Assembly (NCBI GenBank): GCA_027531565.1
Contig: JAPZSB010000007.1
Span: 1 to 64,000 of the forward strand
Source of the DNA: Beijerinckiaceae bacterium
GTDB lineage: Bacteria > Pseudomonadota > Alphaproteobacteria > Rhizobiales > Beijerinckiaceae
DNA: 64,000 bases
Direction: 5' to 3'
Shown here: one piece after another, positions 1 through 7,891 of the stretch
Layout of the letters: each line of letters opens with the position of its first letter
Numbering within the stretch: position 1 is the stretch's first letter
Position numbers and translations under genes: made by a program
Notes under the pieces: model-generated
Seen by the model: the letters and a program-made list of their open reading frames with translations, nothing else
Database searches by the model: none
What the model was told of the DNA's origin: nothing

Positions 1-106
1 TGGGGGAGTGGGGGGAGGCGGGCTGGAAGCTTTGAGGAATGTGGTGGGAGAGCGGGGGCGCGCGTGAGAGCCATCGCGACGACGGTCGTGCGCTCCCCCC
101 CGCCCC

Positions 107-158
107 GCCCCGGGGGGAGTGGGTGGTCGAGGGCGACGCCCGAGACCGGGTGAGGGGC
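107..158. repeat. Diverged intergenic REP-like repeat unit
   Basis: This stretch, just downstream of the nitroreductase gene, matches the right-hand unit of the inverted repeat at 48770-48826. It has the same order of blocks: a CCCCG/GGGGAG palindrome, then GGTGG, CGAGGGC, GCCCGAG, and CCGGGTGAGGGGC. Several substitutions separate the two copies. The rest of positions 1-174 is G-rich non-coding sequence in which I see no gene. It is probably a member of a dispersed Hyphomicrobiales intergenic repeat family. Confidence 0.6.
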
Positions 159-174
159 AATGGGCGGAGCCCCC

Positions 175-858
175 TCACCGTCCCGGCAACGTCTCCAGGA
201 AGGTCGTGAACGCCGCAACCGGCTCGCGCACGGTCTCGAACAGGTTCTCCGGCGCGGCGGGATCGCGATGGCCGAGCGCCATGCCGCAGACGATGCGCTG
301 GTCCGCGGGGATAGCGAGCAACTCGCGGATCTCGCGGTGATAGGTGATGAAGGCCGCCTGCGGGCAGGTATCGAGGCCCCGGGCGCGGGCGGCGATCATC
401 ACGTTCTGCAGGAACATGCCGTAATCGAGCCAGGAGCCGAGTTCGAGATCGTCGTCGATGGTGAAGACCAGCCCGACCGGCGCGTCGAAGAAGGTGAAGT
501 TCCTGGCATGCTGGGCATGCATCCGGGCCTTGTCGCCCTTCTGGATGCCGAGGGTGGCATAGAGATCGAAGCCGACCTTGCGGCGGCGGGTGAGGTACGG
601 TTCACGGAAGACCGGCGGGTAATAGGCATATTGCGGCGTGCCCGCCTCGCCTTCCAGCGCCAGGGCTTCCAGCCTGCGGCAGAATTCCGTCCGGGCCGCG
701 CCCGTCAGCACCGTGGCGCGCCAGGGCTGCATGTTGGTGCCCGAAGGCGCCCGCGCCGCAACGGCGAGGATTTCCTCCACCGTTTCACGCGGGACGGGCG
801 TGTCAAGAAAGGCCCGGATCGATTTCCGGGTCAGGATGGCCTCATCGGCACCGAGCAT
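175..858 (-). CDS. Nitroreductase family protein
   Basis: A 227-residue FMN-dependent nitroreductase-fold oxidoreductase, likely cytosolic and using NAD(P)H. The N-terminal RKSIRAF (about 11-17) and APSGTNMQPW (about 37-46) match the FMN phosphate-binding region of the family, and a late LDYG...NVMIAARARGL segment matches the second conserved block. Length is normal. The open frame extends upstream into the acyl-CoA dehydrogenase gene, but homology begins only at the ATG at 858, 32 bases after that gene's stop. It is the last gene of the minus-strand catabolic cluster, so it may reduce an enoate, quinone or nitro group of a pathway intermediate. The substrate cannot be told from sequence. Confidence 0.85.
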   Translation of the reverse strand: MLGADEAILTRKSIRAFLDTPVPRETVEEILAVAARAPSGTNMQPWRATVLTGAARTEFCRRLEALALEGEAGTPQYAYYPPVFREPYLTRRRKVGFDLYATLGIQKGDKARMHAQHARNFTFFDAPVGLVFTIDDDLELGSWLDYGMFLQNVMIAARARGLDTCPQAAFITYHREIRELLAIPADQRIVCGMALGHRDPAAPENLFETVREPVAAFTTFLETLPGR

Positions 859-890
859 GGCGTATTCCCCGTCTGGCAGCCGCCCGCCCC

Positions 891-2054
891 TCAGAAGGAG
901 CGCGGCAGGCCGAGCACATGTTCCGCGATATAGGCGAGGATCAGGTTGGTCGAGATGGGCGCGACCTGATAGAGGCGGGTTTCCCGGAATTTCCGCTCGA
1001 CATCGTATTCGCAGGCGAAGCCGAAGCCGCCATGGAACTGGATGCAGGCATTGGCCGCCTCCCAGCTCGCCTTGGCGGCAAGGTATTTCGCCATGTTCGC
1101 CTGCGCACCGCAGGCTTCGTGCGCATCGAAAAGCCGGCAGGCCTCGTAGCGCATCAGGTTGGCGGCCTCGACCTCGATATAGCTTTCGGCAATCGGGAAC
1201 TGCACGCCCTGGTTCTGGCCGATCGGACGGCCGAAGACGATCCGCTCCTTCGTATAGGCCGTGACCTTGTCGAGGAACCAGTAGCCATCGCCGATGCATT
1301 CCGCCGCGATCAGGATGCGCTCGGCATTGAGCCCGTCGAGGATGTATCTGAAGCCCTTGCCCTCCTCGCCGATCAGGTTCTCGGCGGGAATCTCGAGATT
1401 GTCGAAGAACAGCTCGTTGGTCTCGTGGTTGACCATGTTGGGGATCGGCCGGACCTCGAGACCCCTGCCGATGGCCTGCCTGAGGTCCACGAGGAAGATC
1501 GACATGCCCTCGCTCTTCTTCGTGACCTGATCGAGAGGCGTGGTACGGGCCAGCAGGATCATCAGGTCGGAATGCTGGATGCGGCTGATCCAGACCTTCT
1601 GGCCGTTGATGACGTAGCGGTCGCCCTCCCGCACGGCGGTGGTCCTGATCTTCGTCGTGTCGGTGCCGGTGGTCGGCTCGGTCACGCCCATGGATTGCAG
1701 CCGCAACGCGCCGGAAGCGATCTTCGGCAGGTAGGCACGTTTCTGCGCCTCGGAGCCATGCCGCAGCAGGGTGCCCATATTGTACATCTGGCCATGGCAG
1801 GCACCGGAATTGCCGCCCGAACGGTTGATTTCCTCCATGATGACCGAGGCTTCCGTCAGCCCGAGGCCGGAGCCACCATACTTCTCGGGGATCAAAGCCG
1901 CCATCCAGCCGGCCCGGGTCAACGCGTTGACGAAAGCCTCGGGATAGCCGCGCTGCTCATCCACCTTGCGGTGGTATTCCGGCGGAAACTCCGCACAGAG
2001 CGCCCGGACGGCTTCACGGATCTCGGGATGGCTGTCGGTCGAGGGGATCATCAT
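891..2054 (-). CDS. Acyl-CoA dehydrogenase, isovaleryl-CoA dehydrogenase-like
   Basis: A 387-residue flavoprotein that introduces an alpha,beta double bond into an acyl-CoA. Visible ACAD signatures are GVTEPTTGTD (123-132), the NGQKVWIS strand (150-157) and the C-terminal FHGGFGFACEYDVER region (340-354). At the position of the medium-chain catalytic glutamate (the IYEGT motif) this protein has VAPIST (364-369), so that base is absent. Glu245 in NAERI lines up instead with the helix-G catalytic glutamate known from isovaleryl-CoA dehydrogenase. The start codon overlaps the stop of the upstream MaoC-type gene by one base (TGATG), indicating translational coupling. The likely role is the oxidation step of the cluster's acyl-CoA intermediate, probably branched; the substrate is inferred only from type. 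Confidence 0.93.
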   Translation of the reverse strand: MMIPSTDSHPEIREAVRALCAEFPPEYHRKVDEQRGYPEAFVNALTRAGWMAALIPEKYGGSGLGLTEASVIMEEINRSGGNSGACHGQMYNMGTLLRHGSEAQKRAYLPKIASGALRLQSMGVTEPTTGTDTTKIRTTAVREGDRYVINGQKVWISRIQHSDLMILLARTTPLDQVTKKSEGMSIFLVDLRQAIGRGLEVRPIPNMVNHETNELFFDNLEIPAENLIGEEGKGFRYILDGLNAERILIAAECIGDGYWFLDKVTAYTKERIVFGRPIGQNQGVQFPIAESYIEVEAANLMRYEACRLFDAHEACGAQANMAKYLAAKASWEAANACIQFHGGFGFACEYDVERKFRETRLYQVAPISTNLILAYIAEHVLGLPRSF

Positions 2055-2938
2055 CAGGTCCGGGTTGGGGAGCGGGCAGGCATGGTCGGGGTGGAATAGC
2101 GCACCTCCGCCTCCATGGTGAGCTGGCCGGATTTCTCCGCCCAGAGCTGCGCATGGCCCGGCCCAAGGCGTCGGCCATGCACGGCGAAGGTGTCGATATG
2201 GAAGGTCGGCGCCAGCGCGCGGAAGGAAAATTCATTGACCGAATGGTCAGGGAATTTTCGCCGGAGACCGTCGAGCAGGAGCGTGGCGATCAGCGGACCA
2301 TGGACGACAAGGCCGGGATAGCCTTCCTCGCGGGTCACATAATCGAGGTCGTAATGGATCCGGTGCGAGTTGAAGGTCAGCGCGGAATAGCGGAACAGCA
2401 GGACCGGATCGGGCCTGACCGGGATTGACCATTCCGCGCCATCGGGCGCCGGCAAGGGCCGGGCCGGCGGCGCATCCGGCGGCGGCAGGCTGCGATAGAC
2501 GATGTCATGCTCCTCCGCGATGGCCGGGCCGGACGCGCCGGCAATCTCGTGCCGGACCGTGACGAAGACGAGATCGCCGGTCTTGCCGGCCTTGTGTTCG
2601 ATGCGCGTCACGGTCGAGACGCGCGTTGCCGTCTCGCCGATCAGCAGCGGCGCGGGGAACGAGAGCCGGCTGCCGGCCCACATGCGGCGGGGCAGCGGCA
2701 CCGGCGGCAGGAAGCCGCCCCGCGCCGGGTGGCCATCCGGCCCCGCCTCGGCCAGCGGGCTGACGGGCAGGAAATGCAGCCAGTGCCAGAGCGGCGGGAG
2801 AGCTGTGCCGGCCTCATAGGGCGGGTCTGCCCGGTCGAGCGTGGCCGCCAGCGCATTGGCCGGGAACGGCGCGAGGGTTTCCACCCGCGTCTCGCTGCGG
2901 CCGATCCATTGGCGGAGATGGTCGAGATCGAGGCTCAT
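2054..2938 (-). CDS. MaoC/FAS1-like dehydratase-hydratase (mesaconyl-C4-CoA hydratase type)
   Basis: A 294-residue double hot-dog protein. The N-terminal half (about 1-150) is a FAS1/HTD2-like dehydratase domain. The C-terminal half carries the hydratase signature from RYSALTFNSHRIHYD (183-197) to YPGLVVHGPL (207-216), which contains the expected catalytic His/Asp region. Relatives include HTD2-type 3-hydroxyacyl dehydratases and the mesaconyl-C4-CoA hydratase of the 3-hydroxypropionate cycle. It would hydrate an enoyl-CoA made by the adjacent acyl-CoA dehydrogenase. The start overlaps the stop of the PrpD-type gene by four bases (ATGA). The family is clear; the exact substrate is unknown. 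Confidence 0.88.
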   Translation of the reverse strand: MSLDLDHLRQWIGRSETRVETLAPFPANALAATLDRADPPYEAGTALPPLWHWLHFLPVSPLAEAGPDGHPARGGFLPPVPLPRRMWAGSRLSFPAPLLIGETATRVSTVTRIEHKAGKTGDLVFVTVRHEIAGASGPAIAEEHDIVYRSLPPPDAPPARPLPAPDGAEWSIPVRPDPVLLFRYSALTFNSHRIHYDLDYVTREEGYPGLVVHGPLIATLLLDGLRRKFPDHSVNEFSFRALAPTFHIDTFAVHGRRLGPGHAQLWAEKSGQLTMEAEVRYSTPTMPARSPTRT

Positions 2939-4299
2939 GCACGCGCTCCCAGCCGGATCGCCGCGGCACCCAGCGCCTCGGCCAGGCCGGCAGCGCTGCC
3001 GGAACCGGGCGCGTCGAACAGGGCCATGACCGGGCCTGCCGCGTCCCCGGGCAGCAGCGCGCCGACCTTGGCCTCGATCCGGGCGCGCCGTGATGCGAAT
3101 GCCATCGGTGTGTCGAGATCGAAAAAGGCCTCCCGGCTGCGATTGTCGGTGAAGCTGATCTGCACATGGGCAGCGGTATCGGTGATCGCGGCATCCCCCT
3201 CGACGCGGACGCGATCACGCAACGGCAGCAATTCCGGATCGGCGCAGCTTGCCTCAGAATAGCTGTCGAGCGCGGCGGTCGGGCGCCCGGCAAGCGCCAT
3301 GGCGGCGGTGAGACGGTAGCTGAATTTCGCCTCGAGCCCGGTCTGCGGCGCCGGCAGGTCACAGACCCGCAGCCAGCGCGGATTGGTCCGGATCCGCACG
3401 GCGCTGACCTTGCCCGGCTCGAAACCCGGCTCGCTCCGCAGCCGGGCCAAAGCCTCGAGGCTGGCATGAAGGCCATGGCAGCAGGCATGGAGCTTGTGCT
3501 GCACGGCCTCGAACCAGAAATCGCGGCCGAGCCCCGCCAACGCCGCCTCGGGATCACCGGCTTCGCCGGCATGGGTTTCGGCGAAGCCCTGCCCGCATTC
3601 GAGCCCGTCGGGCCGCGAAATGAAGCCGCGCGCTGCCAGCAACGCGGCCTCGACGCCGTTGGCCGCGGCGATGCCGGCATTGAAGGGCTTGCCCATGGTG
3701 CCGAACTGCGATTTCAGCCCGGAGGCGCGGGTGGCGGCGATGCCGAGCGCGTGGCGGAGGCGTTCCTCGTCGAGCCCGAGCAGGCGGCCGGCGGCCATGG
3801 CCGCGCCGAAGGCCCCGGAGGTCGCGGTCTGGTGAAAGCCATGATTGTAGTGCCGCGTGCCAAGCCAATGGCCGATGCGGCAGGCGGATTCCATGCCAAT
3901 CAGTGCCGCTTCGAGAAAGGCCGCATGGCTGGCGTCCTGCCGTTCCGCCAGAGCGAGAGCGGCGGGGAACACCGCCACGCTGGGATGGCCGACATAGGCG
4001 AAATGCGTGTCGTCATAATCGAGGGCATGCGACAGCGCGCCATTGGCGAGCGCGGCCGCGCGGGCCGGCACCTTGCGGCCGAGGCCGAGAATAGTGGCCT
4101 GCGCCGTGCCGGCTTCCTCCTGTGCGAGATCCCGCGTCATCGCCGCGACCGGCTCGTCGAGGCCGGCAAGGGAGACGGCTGCCCAGTCGACCAGCGACAG
4201 CCGGGCGACATCCAGTGCCGGGGCCGGGACCTCCAGGGTGCGGTCAGCCGCGAAAGCGGCGATCCGCGCGGTGATCGAGGGAGACGCCATGCCGGTCAC
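2935..4299 (-). CDS. MmgE/PrpD family protein
   Basis: A 454-residue member of the 2-methylcitrate dehydratase / cis-aconitate decarboxylase superfamily. Features are the early LSLVDWAAVSLAG segment, ALSHALDYDDTH (about 118-129) and GHPSVAVFPAALALAER, followed by the all-helical repeats and the C-terminal lid domain with the PTAALDSYSEA region. Known members dehydrate 2-methylcitrate or act on related tricarboxylates. Many operon-borne paralogues such as this one have no assigned substrate. It overlaps both neighbours by four bases and so belongs to one transcript with the Zn-dehydrogenase and hydratase. No other methylcitrate-cycle gene is nearby, which argues against a housekeeping PrpD. 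Confidence 0.9.
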   Translation of the reverse strand: MTGMASPSITARIAAFAADRTLEVPAPALDVARLSLVDWAAVSLAGLDEPVAAMTRDLAQEEAGTAQATILGLGRKVPARAAALANGALSHALDYDDTHFAYVGHPSVAVFPAALALAERQDASHAAFLEAALIGMESACRIGHWLGTRHYNHGFHQTATSGAFGAAMAAGRLLGLDEERLRHALGIAATRASGLKSQFGTMGKPFNAGIAAANGVEAALLAARGFISRPDGLECGQGFAETHAGEAGDPEAALAGLGRDFWFEAVQHKLHACCHGLHASLEALARLRSEPGFEPGKVSAVRIRTNPRWLRVCDLPAPQTGLEAKFSYRLTAAMALAGRPTAALDSYSEASCADPELLPLRDRVRVEGDAAITDTAAHVQISFTDNRSREAFFDLDTPMAFASRRARIEAKVGALLPGDAAGPVMALFDAPGSGSAAGLAEALGAAAIRLGARA

Positions 4300-5426
4300 G
4301 CCGCCATGGTGATGACATGGCGGATGACCTCGCCGCGATCGAGCCGGTCGAAAGCCTCGTTGATCCCGTCCAGTGGTCCGGTCGATGTCAGGAGCCTGTC
4401 GACGGGCAGGCGTCCGGCCTGGAACAGCGCGATATAGCGCGGGATGTCACGGCTCGGCACGCAGGAGCCCATATAGGCGCCCATGACGATGCGCTCCTCG
4501 GCGACGAGGCTGACCGCCGGCACGGCGAATTGCGTCGCCGGGGCCGGCAGGCCGCCGGTCACCGTCATGCCGCCGCGGCGGGTGATGGCATAGGCCACCT
4601 CGAAGGCGCGGGCCGCGCCCGCCAGTTCGATTGCATGATCGACTCCGCCACCGGTCAGCGCGCGGATCTGCGGCACGAGATCGGGATCGGAGGCCAGAAA
4701 GCCATCCGACGCGCCCAGCGCTGTCGCGATGGCAAGCTTGGCGGGGTTGAGATCGATGGCGATCACCCGCCCGGCCCCGCTGGCCACCGCGCCGAGCACG
4801 GCCGAGAGGCCGACGCCGCCGAGGCCGATCACCGCGACGGACTGGCCCGGCCGGACCTTGCAGGTATTCATCACCGTGCCGACGCCGGTCATCACCGCGC
4901 AGCCGAACAGGGCGGCATGGGTGAGCGAGATGTCGCGCCCGATCTTCACGATCGAGCGGCGATGGACGACGGAATATTCCGAGAAGGCGCAGACGCCGCA
5001 ATGATGGTTGATCGAGCCGTCATCGCAGGAAATGCGGCGGCCGCCGCCGAGCAGGGTGCCGGCGCCATTGGCGGCATTGCCCGGCTCGCAGAGCGCCGCG
5101 CGCCCCTCGGCGCAGAAGGCGCAGGTGCCGCAGGTCGGCACGAAGCTCATCACGACAGGGTCGCCGCGGCGGAGGTCGTCTACCCCGGCGCCGACCTCCT
5201 CGACCACCCCCGAGGCTTCATGGCCAAGCGCCACCGGCAGCGGGCGCGGCCGGTCACCATTGATGCCGGAGAGATCGGAATGGCAGACGCCCGCTGCCGC
5301 GATCCGCACGAGCACCTCGCCGGGGCCGGGCGGCGCGAGATCCACCGTCTCGATCGACAGGGGCCGCGAGGTGGCATAGGGGCGCGGCAGCCCGGATTGC
5401 CGGAGGATGGCGGAACGGATCTTCAT
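4296..5426 (-). CDS. Zinc-dependent alcohol dehydrogenase (MDR family)
   Basis: A 376-residue medium-chain alcohol dehydrogenase oxidising an alcohol to the aldehyde with NAD. Catalytic zinc ligands are seen at Cys48, His69-Glu70 and Cys176. The structural zinc site is complete (Cys99, Cys102, Cys105, Cys113), and the dinucleotide-binding loop GLGGVG is at 201-206. Length and layout resemble the class III/long-chain branch. It overlaps the PrpD-type gene by four bases. Together with the aldehyde dehydrogenase and CoA-transferase of the same strand it suggests conversion of an alcohol through an acid to a CoA ester. A leader with an intergenic palindrome pair separates it from the SDR gene. 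Confidence 0.93.
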   Translation of the reverse strand: MKIRSAILRQSGLPRPYATSRPLSIETVDLAPPGPGEVLVRIAAAGVCHSDLSGINGDRPRPLPVALGHEASGVVEEVGAGVDDLRRGDPVVMSFVPTCGTCAFCAEGRAALCEPGNAANGAGTLLGGGRRISCDDGSINHHCGVCAFSEYSVVHRRSIVKIGRDISLTHAALFGCAVMTGVGTVMNTCKVRPGQSVAVIGLGGVGLSAVLGAVASGAGRVIAIDLNPAKLAIATALGASDGFLASDPDLVPQIRALTGGGVDHAIELAGAARAFEVAYAITRRGGMTVTGGLPAPATQFAVPAVSLVAEERIVMGAYMGSCVPSRDIPRYIALFQAGRLPVDRLLTSTGPLDGINEAFDRLDRGEVIRHVITMAA

Positions 5427-5497
5427 GGGGCGATCTCCGGGAAGTTGAACGTCATGGCGTCATCGGCTTTCGTGTTGTCAGGCCTCGGCTTTTTTGT

Positions 5498-5586
5498 CGT
5501 CATGCCCGCCCCTGGGGCGGGCATCCACGACGTGTGGCCGCGCGGAAACCCAAGTCATGGATGGCCGGGCCAGGCCCGGCCATGAC
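5498..5586. repeat. Paired palindromic intergenic repeat, copy A
   Basis: Two GC-rich palindromes lie between the SDR and Zn-dehydrogenase genes. The first is centred in 5502-5524 (ATGCCCGCCCC, one base, GGGGCGGGCAT). The second is centred in 5561-5583 (ATGGCCGGGCC, one base, GGCCCGGCCAT) and is flanked by GTCATGG and CATGAC. The same pair in the same order occurs at 31206-31293, with a half copy at 47093-47115. Reading the minus strand gives the peptide MAGLVPAIHD, a known artefact of such repeats in Hyphomicrobiales genomes. The element sits inside a co-directional cluster, so it may act as an mRNA-stabilising or attenuating structure. Confidence 0.85.
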
Positions 5587-5638
5587 GGTGTGGGAGCGGC
5601 CATGACGAACAGCTGAGGCCACACCGGCAGGACATGTC

Positions 5639-6391
5639 TCAGATCGTCCGGCCGCCATCGACCTCGAGCACCACGCCGGTGACCAGGCTGGCTTCGTCCG
5701 ACGCGAGATAGAGGCAGGCATTGGCGATATCGTCCGGCGTGGAGAACCGGCCCAGCGGAATGGTGGCGAGGAATTTCGCCCGGTTCTCGGGCGTATCCGG
5801 CATGCCCATGAACTGTTCGAGCAGACCGGTCGCGCCGATCACCGGCGCCACGCAATTGACGCGGATCCGGTCCGGCGCAAGCTCGACCGCCATGGAGCGC
5901 GAGAGCAGGTTCACCGCGCCCTTGGTCGAGTTGTACCAGGTGAGGCCCGGGCGCGGGCGGATGCCCGCCGTGGAGCCGATATTGATGATCACACCGCCGC
6001 CCTTCTCGCGGTAATGCGGGATGATCGCGCGGCTCATGTGGAAGATCGCTTTCACGTTGATGGCGTAGACGCGGTCGAATTCCTCCTCCGTCACCTCCAT
6101 CATCGGCTTGTTGCGATGGCTCCAGCCGGCATTGTTGACGACGATATCCAGCCGGCCATTGCCGAATTCGGCCGCCGCCTCTACCGCCGCCTCGGTCTCG
6201 CCCCCCGAGGTGAGGTCCGCGCCGACCGCGATGGCCGCCGCGCCGATCTCGGCGGCCACGCGCCTTGCGCTGTCGAGATTGATATCGACGATGGCGACGC
6301 GCGCGCCTTCCCGCGCGAAGGTCTTCGCGATCCCCTCGCCGAACCCGGAACCGGCGCCCGTGACGAGGGCGGTCTTGCCTGTGAGACGCAT
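5639..6391 (-). CDS. Short-chain dehydrogenase/reductase (SDR)
   Basis: A 250-residue classical SDR. The cofactor motif TGAGSGFG is at 11-18, NNAG at 86-89, and the catalytic Ser140, Tyr153 and Lys157 are in place. Asp36 after the second beta strand favours NAD over NADP. In this cluster it could oxidise the 3-hydroxyacyl-CoA formed by the MaoC-type hydratase, or a secondary alcohol; sequence alone cannot decide. It lies 36 bases after the aldehyde dehydrogenase gene and before a palindrome-bearing gap of about 210 bases that leads to the Zn-dehydrogenase. Confidence 0.92.
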   Translation of the reverse strand: MRLTGKTALVTGAGSGFGEGIAKTFAREGARVAIVDINLDSARRVAAEIGAAAIAVGADLTSGGETEAAVEAAAEFGNGRLDIVVNNAGWSHRNKPMMEVTEEEFDRVYAINVKAIFHMSRAIIPHYREKGGGVIINIGSTAGIRPRPGLTWYNSTKGAVNLLSRSMAVELAPDRIRVNCVAPVIGATGLLEQFMGMPDTPENRAKFLATIPLGRFSTPDDIANACLYLASDEASLVTGVVLEVDGGRTI

Positions 6392-6427
6392 GGTCTTCTC
6401 CTGTTTGAACGCGGGCGGTCCGGCGCT

Positions 6428-7891
6428 TCAGCCGTGCTTGACGATGAGGGTTTTCAGTGCCCCGAATTCATAGAGCGCCTCGAAGCCCTTCTCGCGGCCA
6501 TGACCGGATTTCTTCATGCCCCCGAAGGGCAGCTCGATGCCGCCGCCGGCGCCGTAGCCGTTGACGAAGAGCTGGCCGGCGCGGACCTTCCGCGCCACCC
6601 GGATCGCCCGGCTGCCATCGCCCGACCATACCCCGGCGACGAGGCCGTAATCCGTGCCGTTGGCGAGGCGGATCGCTTCCTCCTCGCTGTCGAAGGGCAT
6701 GGCGGCGAGGATCGGGCCGAACACTTCCTTCTGGGCGAGTTCGGAAACCGGATCGACCTCGTGATAGAGTGTCGGCCGGACATAGAACCCCTCGGCCGGG
6801 CTGTTCGTGGCGATCTGGCCCTGCGCGAGGATGCGCGCGCCCGAGGCCTCGGCCCGCTCCAGCATGGCGCCGATCCGGCTCCTCTGGCCGGCGCTGATGA
6901 CCGGGCCGAGATCGAGATCCATTTCCGGCGTGCCCGCATGGATCTGCTCGAAGCGGCGCTTCAGGTCAGCCATGAACCGGTCCCAGATCCGCCGTTCCAC
7001 CAGCACGCGGCTGCCGGCGGAGCAGGTCTGGCCGGCATTCTGCACCACGGCCGCCGCCACCGATTGTACCGCCGCCGCGAGATCGGCATCGCCGAAGACG
7101 ATCTGCGGCGACTTGCCGCCGAGTTCCAGCGTGCAGCCGATATGGTTCTTCGCCGCCGCGATCTGGACCAGGGTGCCGACTTCCGGGCTGCCGGTGAAGG
7201 AAATGAAGTCGATGCCGCGATGGTTGGCGAGCGCGGCACCGGCCTCCTCGCCGAGGCCCGGCACGACATTGATCGCGCCCTCGGGGAAGCCGGCTTCCGC
7301 CGCCAGTTCGGCCAGCCGCAAAGGCACAAGGCAGGCTTCCTCGGCCGGCTTGATCACCGTCGCGTTGCCCATGGCCAGAGCCGGGGCCACGGTGCGGCCG
7401 AACATCTGCCCGGGATAGTTCCACGGGATGATATGGGCCGTCACGCCGAGGGGTTCGTAGAGCGTGTTGACGAGGAAGCCTTCGAGGAAGGGGATCGTGT
7501 CGCCATGGACCTTGTCCGCCGCGCCGCCGTAATATTCGAAATAGCGGCTGACGGCGACGACATCCGCCCGCGCCTGCTTCATCGGCTTGCCGGTATCGCG
7601 CGCCTCGAGCTGCGCAAGCTCCTCGGCATGGTCATCGACAAGACGCGAGAGCCGCAGCAGCAGCCGGCCGCGCTCGGTGGCCGTCAGCCGGCCCCAGGCG
7701 CCGGTTTCCAGCGCGGCGCGGGCAGCGGCAACCGCGAGATCGATATCCTCTTCATTGCCGGCGGCGATGGCGGCGAAGGCCTGCCCGTCGGCCGGCGCGA
7801 TCATCGGGATCGTCCGACCCGAGCGCGAAGGCTGCCAGCGATTGTTGATGAAGACGCCTTTCGCGCCTTCGCTCCTGAGGATCTGGTTCAT
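6428..7891 (-). CDS. NAD(P)-dependent aldehyde dehydrogenase
   Basis: A 487-residue ALDH-superfamily enzyme converting an aldehyde to the carboxylate. The oxyanion Asn158 (PWNYP), cofactor-loop GSPEVG (234-239), general base Glu256 in LELGGKSP and catalytic Cys290 in NAGQTCSAG are all intact. The C-terminal FGGMKKSGHGREKG segment is typical of betaine/aromatic-aldehyde type members. Its start overlaps the CoA-transferase stop by four bases, so acid formation and CoA activation are translationally coupled. The aldehyde is presumably produced by the Zn-dehydrogenase downstream. Confidence 0.94.
   Translation of the reverse strand: MNQILRSEGAKGVFINNRWQPSRSGRTIPMIAPADGQAFAAIAAGNEEDIDLAVAAARAALETGAWGRLTATERGRLLLRLSRLVDDHAEELAQLEARDTGKPMKQARADVVAVSRYFEYYGGAADKVHGDTIPFLEGFLVNTLYEPLGVTAHIIPWNYPGQMFGRTVAPALAMGNATVIKPAEEACLVPLRLAELAAEAGFPEGAINVVPGLGEEAGAALANHRGIDFISFTGSPEVGTLVQIAAAKNHIGCTLELGGKSPQIVFGDADLAAAVQSVAAAVVQNAGQTCSAGSRVLVERRIWDRFMADLKRRFEQIHAGTPEMDLDLGPVISAGQRSRIGAMLERAEASGARILAQGQIATNSPAEGFYVRPTLYHEVDPVSELAQKEVFGPILAAMPFDSEEEAIRLANGTDYGLVAGVWSGDGSRAIRVARKVRAGQLFVNGYGAGGGIELPFGGMKKSGHGREKGFEALYEFGALKTLIVKHG

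Noticed and set aside
859-1299. N-terminal extension of the nitroreductase frame
   Set aside because: It lies antiparallel-frame within the acyl-CoA dehydrogenase gene; the residues are Arg/Pro-rich nonsense and the family starts at 858.
2935-4299. Calling the MmgE/PrpD gene prpD of the methylcitrate cycle
   Set aside because: No prpB or prpC is near, and the neighbours belong to a different type of pathway.
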